9,079 nucleotides of DNA from Gammaproteobacteria bacterium (lineage in GTDB: Bacteria; Pseudomonadota; Gammaproteobacteria; Natronospirales; REEB76). The translations under genes and the position numbers were made by a program. Positions 4,458-9,079 of this stretch are shown piece after piece. Below the pieces are notes generated by a model. The model saw only the letters and a list, made by a program, of their open reading frames with translations, was not told the DNA's origin and ran no database searches. The DNA is taken from the NCBI GenBank assembly GCA_028871235.1, contig JAGWNO010000083.1:1-9079 (forward strand). The letters run 5' to 3'. Every line of letters starts with the position of its first letter. The first letter of the stretch is position 1.

Positions 4458-6371
4458 ATGCAAGACACTTTGTTCCCGGCGGCACACATACGTTGCTTGA
4501 TGATTACGCTGCTGCTCGGCCTGCTGGCAGGCTGCGCACTGGCGCCTTCGCGGCTGGCTCCCAGCAGCCAGAACCAGGCCGCGCAACTCGAACAGCAGGG
4601 CCAGTACGCCGCTGCCGCGCAGGTTTATGAGCATCTGGCGGCCGCCGCCCACGGTGAACAGCGCAGCGAATTGCTGGTGAATGCGGCCCAGGACTGGTGG
4701 CGCGCCCACGACAGCGCGCAAACCTGGTCGCTGCTCGCACAGGTGCAGGGTCAGAACCTGCCTCCCATGCTGCATGCGCGCATCGAATACCTTAAGGCGA
4801 GCCTGGATTTCGCCGCCCAGCATCCACGCATCGCCCTTAAACATCTTGCTTATCCGCTCGCACCGCTCAGCGATGACTTCAAGGCGCTGACGCTGCTGCT
4901 GCGGGCCCAGATACATGTGACGCTGGATGACAGCGTGGCGGCCGTGGAAGATCTGAGTGAGCGCGAAGCGGCACTCGGCAATAATCCGGATGCCGTTCGC
5001 GACAACCATCAGCGTATCTGGATGGTAATCACCCAACCCCATGCACCTGTTGACCTGGCCACGCTGCCGGCGGGCATCTCAGCGACGGCACGCGGCTGGT
5101 TGGCACTCGGTAACATCGCACGCAATGCCTGGCAACAACCGCAGGCGTTCCTGCAGCAATTGCAGGCCTGGCAAACCCGGTATCCCGATCATCCCGCCAA
5201 TACGGATATCGTCCCGGATCTGATCGCCAAACAGCGGGAGCTGGTGACCTACCCGGCGCGTATCGCAGTGCTGTTGCCTGTCTCCGGCAACTACCAGGCC
5301 GCCGCCGACGCGGTGCGCGATGGCCTGTTCACCGCCTACTACCAGCTGCCGCAAACCAGCAGCTCTCCCAGCATCACGCTGTATGACTCCGGCGGCACGG
5401 CCGCGGAGGCGCAAGCCGCCTACCAGAAAGCGGTGTCGGCGGGAGCCGACATGGTGGTGGGCCCGCTTACCAAGGAAGCCGTCAGCGGCATCGCCTCCCT
5501 GAGCTCCCTGCCGGTGCCCGTGCTGGCCCTGAATGCGCTGGATAGCGGCAGAACCTTGCCGACGGGTCTGTACCAGTTCGGCCTGCCGCCTGAAGATGAG
5601 GCGGCACAGGTGGCGGATCGGGTCATCGCCCAGGGCCTGAAAGAGGGGGTGGCACTGGTGCCGGATGGCGACTGGGGTACGCGCGTGCTCACCGCCTTTT
5701 CGACGCGCTTCAGCCAGCTGGGCGGTACGCTGCTGGGAACCCAGACCTATCCACCGGGAGCCAGCGATTTCTCCACGTCCATCACGCGGCTGCTGAATAT
5801 CGACCAGAGCCAGTACCGCGAGGAGCAGCTGGCGGCCCTGCTCGACACGCACCTGCAGTTCGAGCCGCGCCGGCGCCAGGATATCCAGTTCATCTTCCTG
5901 GCGGCGCGAACAGCGGATGCCAAGCTCATCCGTCCACAGCTCAAGTTCTACCACGCCATCGATGTGCCGGTGTATGCGACCTCACAGGTATACCGTCCGG
6001 GCGATGCCGCCGATGACGATCTGGACGGCATCACTTTCGATGACATGCCCTGGACTCTGGAGACCTCCGGTGCGGCCGCCGACACCCGTGGACAGGTGGC
6101 AAAACTCTGGCCCGGGAATTTCACCGACAACAGCCGCCTGTACGCACTGGGTTTCGACGCCTGGCGGCTCATACCGCTGCTCTACCAGGGCCGTGCCATC
6201 AGTACCCCGGTGCAGGGCATGACCGGGCTGCTGAGCATGGATCGCAATGGCCGCATCCATAGGCAGCTGGATTGGGCGACATTCGACAACGGCACTCCCA
6301 GGCTGCTGGCGCCGCCCGCAGCGCCCGCCCCCATGCCGGTGGTGGCTGCCCCGCCCAACCCGCAGCCATGA
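4458..6371 (+). CDS. lpoA: LpoA, outer-membrane lipoprotein activator of PBP1A (LppC family)
   Basis: A 637-residue lipoprotein that in E. coli reaches through peptidoglycan and stimulates PBP1A. A signal peptide ends in the lipobox LAGC, with the lipidated Cys at residue 26. An Ala/Gln-rich helical N-terminal part (about 30-250) looks like the TPR-type domain. A periplasmic-binding-protein-like domain starts near residue 266 with RIAVLLPVSGNYQAAADAVRDG. It continues through GADMVVGPLTKEAVSGI, VPVLALN, DIQFIFLAART and VPVYATSQVYRPG. The tail is Pro/Ala-rich. The length is a little under the E. coli protein (678 by memory). The start at 4458 has a weak ribosome binding site; Met15 (4500) is an alternative that still leaves a signal peptide. 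The stop overlaps the yraN ATG. Confidence 0.93.
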   Translation: MQDTLFPAAHIRCLMITLLLGLLAGCALAPSRLAPSSQNQAAQLEQQGQYAAAAQVYEHLAAAAHGEQRSELLVNAAQDWWRAHDSAQTWSLLAQVQGQNLPPMLHARIEYLKASLDFAAQHPRIALKHLAYPLAPLSDDFKALTLLLRAQIHVTLDDSVAAVEDLSEREAALGNNPDAVRDNHQRIWMVITQPHAPVDLATLPAGISATARGWLALGNIARNAWQQPQAFLQQLQAWQTRYPDHPANTDIVPDLIAKQRELVTYPARIAVLLPVSGNYQAAADAVRDGLFTAYYQLPQTSSSPSITLYDSGGTAAEAQAAYQKAVSAGADMVVGPLTKEAVSGIASLSSLPVPVLALNALDSGRTLPTGLYQFGLPPEDEAAQVADRVIAQGLKEGVALVPDGDWGTRVLTAFSTRFSQLGGTLLGTQTYPPGASDFSTSITRLLNIDQSQYREEQLAALLDTHLQFEPRRRQDIQFIFLAARTADAKLIRPQLKFYHAIDVPVYATSQVYRPGDAADDDLDGITFDDMPWTLETSGAAADTRGQVAKLWPGNFTDNSRLYALGFDAWRLIPLLYQGRAISTPVQGMTGLLSMDRNGRIHRQLDWATFDNGTPRLLAPPAAPAPMPVVAAPPNPQP

Positions 6372-6742
6372 AGCCCGCGCCCCATCTCGCCAGCGGCCGG
6401 CGGGCCGAGGAGCTGGCCTTGGGGGTATTGACTGCGGCAGGATTGCGGCTCGTCACCCGCAACTACCGCTGTCCGCAAGGCGAGCTGGATCTGGTGATGG
6501 AGCAGGGCGAGACCCTGGTGATGGTGGAGGTACGCTACCGCCAGGACAACCGCTTCGGCAGCGCCGCAGAGACCGTGGGCACCCGCAAACAGCAGAAATT
6601 ACTGCGCGCTGCCCAGCATTTCCTGCTGCAGGACGCCCGCTGGTGCCGCCGGCCGCTGCGTTTCGACGTGGTGGCCGTCAGCGACACTGCCGCCGGAGCA
6701 ATCACCACCGACTGGATCAAGGACGCATTCCGCGCTGATTGA
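6368..6742 (+). CDS. yraN: YraN family protein (UPF0102), nuclease-fold
   Basis: A 124-residue protein of the widely conserved UPF0102 family, whose fold is of the restriction-endonuclease (PD-(D/E)xK-like) type. The role is not established. The family signature is intact: GRRAEELA (10-17), RNYRCPQGELDLVM (31-44), LVMVEVRYR (50-58) and KQQKLLRAAQHFL (74-86), then LRFDVVAV near 97-104. Candidate active-site residues are Glu39, Asp41 and Glu54; the basic residue after VEV is Arg. Its ATG overlaps the lpoA stop (ATGA), so the two are probably translated together, as lpoA-yraN pairs commonly are. The stop is 35 bp before the gmhA ATG. Confidence 0.92.
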   Translation: MKPAPHLASGRRAEELALGVLTAAGLRLVTRNYRCPQGELDLVMEQGETLVMVEVRYRQDNRFGSAAETVGTRKQQKLLRAAQHFLLQDARWCRRPLRFDVVAVSDTAAGAITTDWIKDAFRAD

Positions 6743-6777
6743 ACGAGCATACGATTGAAATTATCAGAGGAACCGCC

Positions 6778-7371
6778 ATGGAACTGAATGCACGCGTGAC
6801 CCAGCTGTTCAATGACAGTATCGCCACCAAACAGGCGGCGCTCCAGACGCTGGTGCCGCACATCGTCGAGACCGGCAAACTCATGGCAGCGGCGCTGCGC
6901 GGACATAACAAGATCATGAGCTGTGGCAACGGCGGCTCGGCAGCGGATTCGCAGCATTTCTCCGCAGAACTCCTCAACCGTTTTGAACGGGAGCGTGCAC
7001 CACTCGCCGGCATCGCGCTGACCACGGACACTTCCACCCTCACCTCCATCGCCAACGATTACGATTACCACGAGGTGTTCGCCAAACAGGTGCGCGCCCT
7101 GGGGCAAAACGGCGACGTACTGCTGGCCATCTCCACCAGCGGCAACTCGCCAAACGTTATGCGCGCCATCGACGTGGCCCACGAGAAAGGCGTATACGTG
7201 GCGGCGCTCACCGGCCGTGACGGCGGCAAGATGGCTGCGCAGCTCAAATCCTCCGACGTGGAAATCCGCGTACCCGCCAAGATCACCGCCCGCATCCAGG
7301 AAGTGCACTTGCTGGTTCTCCACTGCCTGTGCGACCTCATCGACGAACAACTGTTCGGCGAAGCGCGTTGA
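6778..7371 (+). CDS. gmhA: Phosphoheptose isomerase GmhA (DiaA-like SIS-domain protein)
   Basis: A 197-residue SIS-domain protein very like the P. aeruginosa protein from the same locus. GmhA converts sedoheptulose 7-phosphate to D-glycero-D-manno-heptose 7-phosphate for the lipopolysaccharide core. Sugar-phosphate motifs are CGNGGSAADSQHF (49-61), LLAISTSGNSPNV (115-127) and ALTGRDGGKMA (143-153). By alignment from memory, the GmhA metal and catalytic residues are present: His60, Glu64, Gln174 and His182. E. coli DiaA, a DnaA-binding paralogue, lacks the equivalents of Glu64 and His182. That favours isomerase activity, though overall resemblance to DiaA is also high. ATG 6778 is chosen because AGAGGA stands 7 nt upstream. 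A TTG at 6739 overlapping the yraN stop would add 13 residues. Confidence 0.9.
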   Translation: MELNARVTQLFNDSIATKQAALQTLVPHIVETGKLMAAALRGHNKIMSCGNGGSAADSQHFSAELLNRFERERAPLAGIALTTDTSTLTSIANDYDYHEVFAKQVRALGQNGDVLLAISTSGNSPNVMRAIDVAHEKGVYVAALTGRDGGKMAAQLKSSDVEIRVPAKITARIQEVHLLVLHCLCDLIDEQLFGEAR

Positions 7372-7375
7372 GTCC

Positions 7376-8773
7376 ATGGCAGCAGCATCCAGACTGCCGG
7401 CGGGATTCCTCGGGAGACTCGCGCACATCGTCGGTGAGGATGACGTATTGAGCGACCCGGCCGACCGCTGGCCATACAGTTACGACAACAGCCGCAGGCA
7501 ATCGCAACCCGACGCGGTCGCTTTCCCCGTATCCCACGAGGAAGTGCGTGACAGCGTGCGGCTGTGTAACGAATTCAACGTGCCGCTGCTGGCCCGCGGC
7601 CTGGGCAGCAGCACCACCGGTTCGGCGGTGCCGCTGGCCGGCGGTCTGGTGCTGGCGCTCGAGCGCATGAACCGCGTGTTGCGTTTCAGTCCCGAAGACC
7701 GTCTCATGGTGGTGGAAACCGGCATCACCAACAGCGCCACGCAGGAAGCCGCGGGCGCCGCCGGCTTCTTCTGGGGGCCGGCACCGACTTCGGCCGCCTA
7801 TTCCACCGTGGGTGGCAACCTGGCCTGCAATGCCGGCGGGCCCAGCAGCGTCAAATACGGCACGCCGCGGGATAACGTGCTGGGACTGCGCATCGTGACC
7901 GGGGCTGGCGAAGAACTGCGTACCGGAGTATTTACCAGCAAGGGCGTCATGGGTTATGACCTCACGCGCCTCATTATCGGCTCCGAAGGCACTCTCGCCA
8001 TCATCACCGAAGCCACGCTCAAACTGACGCCGAAGCCCGAGGCGGTGTGCACGTTGCGCGCGGTGTATTCCGACATGACCTCTGCCGCCGCCGCCGTTTC
8101 CAGAATCATGGCCCAGGCGGTCACACCCTGTGCACTGGAATTCATGGACCACGCCGCCATCAGGATGATCCGCAGTTACGCCCAAACCGACCTGCCCCGC
8201 AACGCGGGCGCCATGCTGCTGATCGAGGTGGATGGCCTCACTTCCCAGATTGCGAGCAGCGTTGCAGCCGTCGAAGCGGCCGCTCGCGGCGAAGGACTGG
8301 TGGAATTACGTGCGGCGCACGATAACCAGGAAACCGAAGCCCTGTGGGCAGCGCGCAAGGCGCTCTCCCCGGCGCTGCGCAAAATCGCGCCGAAGAAAAT
8401 CAACGAAGACGTGGCCGTGCCCGTGTCGCGCATGGCGGAATTGATCTCCGGCTTGCAGCAGATATCACGCCGTTATGGCATCACCAACGTCAACTTCGGC
8501 CATGCCGGCAATGGCAACATCCACGTGAATCTGTTGATTGATCCGGACGATGTGGAGCAAATGAAACAGGTCAAACCCTGTCTGCAGGAAGTTTTCAAAC
8601 TGGTGCTGTCGCTCGACGGTACGCTCTCGGGCGAACACGGCGTGGGGCTGGAAAAACGGCCCTTCATGGCGCTGGAATTCAACCAGGTTCAATTGGACCT
8701 CATGCGCCGCATCAAGCGGCAGTTTGATCCGAAAGGCTTGTTGAATCCGGGGAAGTTGTTGCCAGAACACTAG
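7376..8773 (+). CDS. FAD-linked oxidase, GlcD/D-lactate dehydrogenase type
   Basis: A 465-residue flavoprotein of the VAO/PCMH superfamily. It has an N-terminal FAD_binding_4 domain: a PLLARGLGSSTTGSAVP pyrophosphate-binding loop (70-86), STVGGNLACNAGG (143-155), YGTPRDNVLGLRIV (161-174) and IGSEGTLAIITEATLKL (201-217). An FAD-oxidase C-terminal domain follows, with NFGHAGNGNIHVN (373-385), SGEHGVGLEKRPFM (418-431) and the terminal LLNPGKLLP. Relatives oxidise D-2-hydroxy acids such as glycolate, D-lactate or D-2-hydroxyglutarate; the substrate cannot be told here. No signal peptide is visible. The ATG follows the gmhA stop by 4 nt, so it is probably cotranscribed, although its ribosome binding site is weak. 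No GlcE or iron-sulfur GlcF gene lies beside it. Confidence 0.9.
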   Translation: MAAASRLPAGFLGRLAHIVGEDDVLSDPADRWPYSYDNSRRQSQPDAVAFPVSHEEVRDSVRLCNEFNVPLLARGLGSSTTGSAVPLAGGLVLALERMNRVLRFSPEDRLMVVETGITNSATQEAAGAAGFFWGPAPTSAAYSTVGGNLACNAGGPSSVKYGTPRDNVLGLRIVTGAGEELRTGVFTSKGVMGYDLTRLIIGSEGTLAIITEATLKLTPKPEAVCTLRAVYSDMTSAAAAVSRIMAQAVTPCALEFMDHAAIRMIRSYAQTDLPRNAGAMLLIEVDGLTSQIASSVAAVEAAARGEGLVELRAAHDNQETEALWAARKALSPALRKIAPKKINEDVAVPVSRMAELISGLQQISRRYGITNVNFGHAGNGNIHVNLLIDPDDVEQMKQVKPCLQEVFKLVLSLDGTLSGEHGVGLEKRPFMALEFNQVQLDLMRRIKRQFDPKGLLNPGKLLPEH

Positions 8774-8816
8774 CCTGCGGCCCAGCCAGAAGTTGGACAA
8801 AAATAGAGGTGCCGTC

Positions 8817-9079
8817 ATGGCTGATAAAAAAGAGCAAATAGAGAAGACGGAAAAAGCGGTAAATAATTTTCTTGCCCTCGTGGGATATGCCTCCTGGGTA
8901 TGCAGTACTATTGAAGAAAAGCTGAACGAGTCAATAAAGGTTGCTTTGGGTACTGACCTCAATCGAACAATGATTGTTTTGCCAAGATCAGATATAAGAA
9001 AGAAAATAGATATTCTAAGAAAGCTGTTGAAAGAGAGAGATTATCCGAAAACTAAGTTGTCTAGGGCGATTCGCGTTTT
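8817..9079 (+). CDS. Hypothetical protein, N-terminal part, AT-rich gene running off the window
   Basis: The first 87 codons are present and the frame is open to the end. The ATG is preceded by AGAGGT with a 6-nt gap, a good ribosome binding site. The protein starts MADKKEQIEKTEKAVNN, is rich in Lys, Glu and Ile, and looks helical. A partly hydrophobic stretch at about 18-31 is too mixed to call a membrane helix, and a charged segment (DIRKKIDILRKLLKERD, about 59-75) follows. I do not recognise a family. Codons such as AAA, ATA, AGA and TTG are frequent, in contrast with the GC-rich gene 44 bp upstream, which suggests a different origin. There is no visible terminator between the two genes. 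Confidence 0.7.
   Translation, partial: MADKKEQIEKTEKAVNNFLALVGYASWVCSTIEEKLNESIKVALGTDLNRTMIVLPRSDIRKKIDILRKLLKERDYPKTKLSRAIRV

Noticed and set aside
5079..5954. 291-codon minus-strand ORF opposite lpoA
   Set aside because: It is Arg/Gln/Gly-rich without domain signature, while lpoA is continuous with a lipobox and conserved blocks.
6535..7428. 297-codon minus-strand ORF opposite yraN and gmhA
   Set aside because: It covers two well-supported plus-strand genes and has no recognisable motif.
7337..8185. 282-codon minus-strand ORF opposite the FAD-linked oxidase
   Set aside because: It is His/Gly/Arg-rich shadow coding; the oxidase frame carries all family motifs.
8465..8962. 165-codon minus-strand ORF across the oxidase end and the AT-rich gene
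   Set aside because: It crosses a clear gene boundary and composition change, and the plus-strand genes on both sides have good starts or motifs.

Overview
This window is chromosomal DNA from a gammaproteobacterium. Evidence for that is the gene order and the protein sequences. On the minus strand there is the start of the division and cell wall (dcw) cluster, mraZ-rsmH-ftsL-ftsI. Next to it are the RNase P RNA gene rnpB and rsmI. Diverging from rsmI is lpoA-yraN-gmhA. From memory this is the arrangement in Pseudomonas aeruginosa and many other non-enteric gammaproteobacteria. The core genes are GC-rich. No species can be named from the sequence alone.

Layout. Positions 1-1790 (minus) hold ftsI (only its first 43 codons), ftsL, rsmH and mraZ, joined by 4-bp start/stop overlaps. 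They are preceded by a good sigma70-type promoter (about 1847-1875) and a 10-bp-phased set of MraZ operator boxes (1793-1837). Positions 1880-2308 have no confident gene. This stretch is partly AT-rich and holds a possible frameshifted remnant, a strong hairpin and a REP-like palindrome. Positions 2315-2671 (minus) are a complete type A RNase P RNA with its own probable promoter. Positions 2806-3513 (plus) encode a class I SAM-dependent methyltransferase that looks like an insertion into the usual rnpB-rsmI interval. Its stop codon overlaps the convergent stop codon of rsmI (3510-4370, minus).

From 4458 the plus strand carries lpoA, yraN, gmhA (diaA-like) and a GlcD-type FAD-linked oxidase. 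They are closely packed and probably form one operon. From 8817 a distinctly AT-richer gene of unknown function begins and runs off the end, which may mark the edge of an accessory segment.

The core genes serve linked jobs. MraZ, FtsL, FtsI and LpoA concern division and septal or lateral peptidoglycan synthesis and its control. GmhA feeds heptose to lipopolysaccharide. RsmH and RsmI methylate the same 16S rRNA nucleotide, and rnpB matures tRNA. I see no CRISPR array, transposase, integrase or recognisable defence system. The least explained parts are the methyltransferase insert, the 1880-2308 gap and the 3' AT-rich gene; none can be defended as a new system from this window alone.
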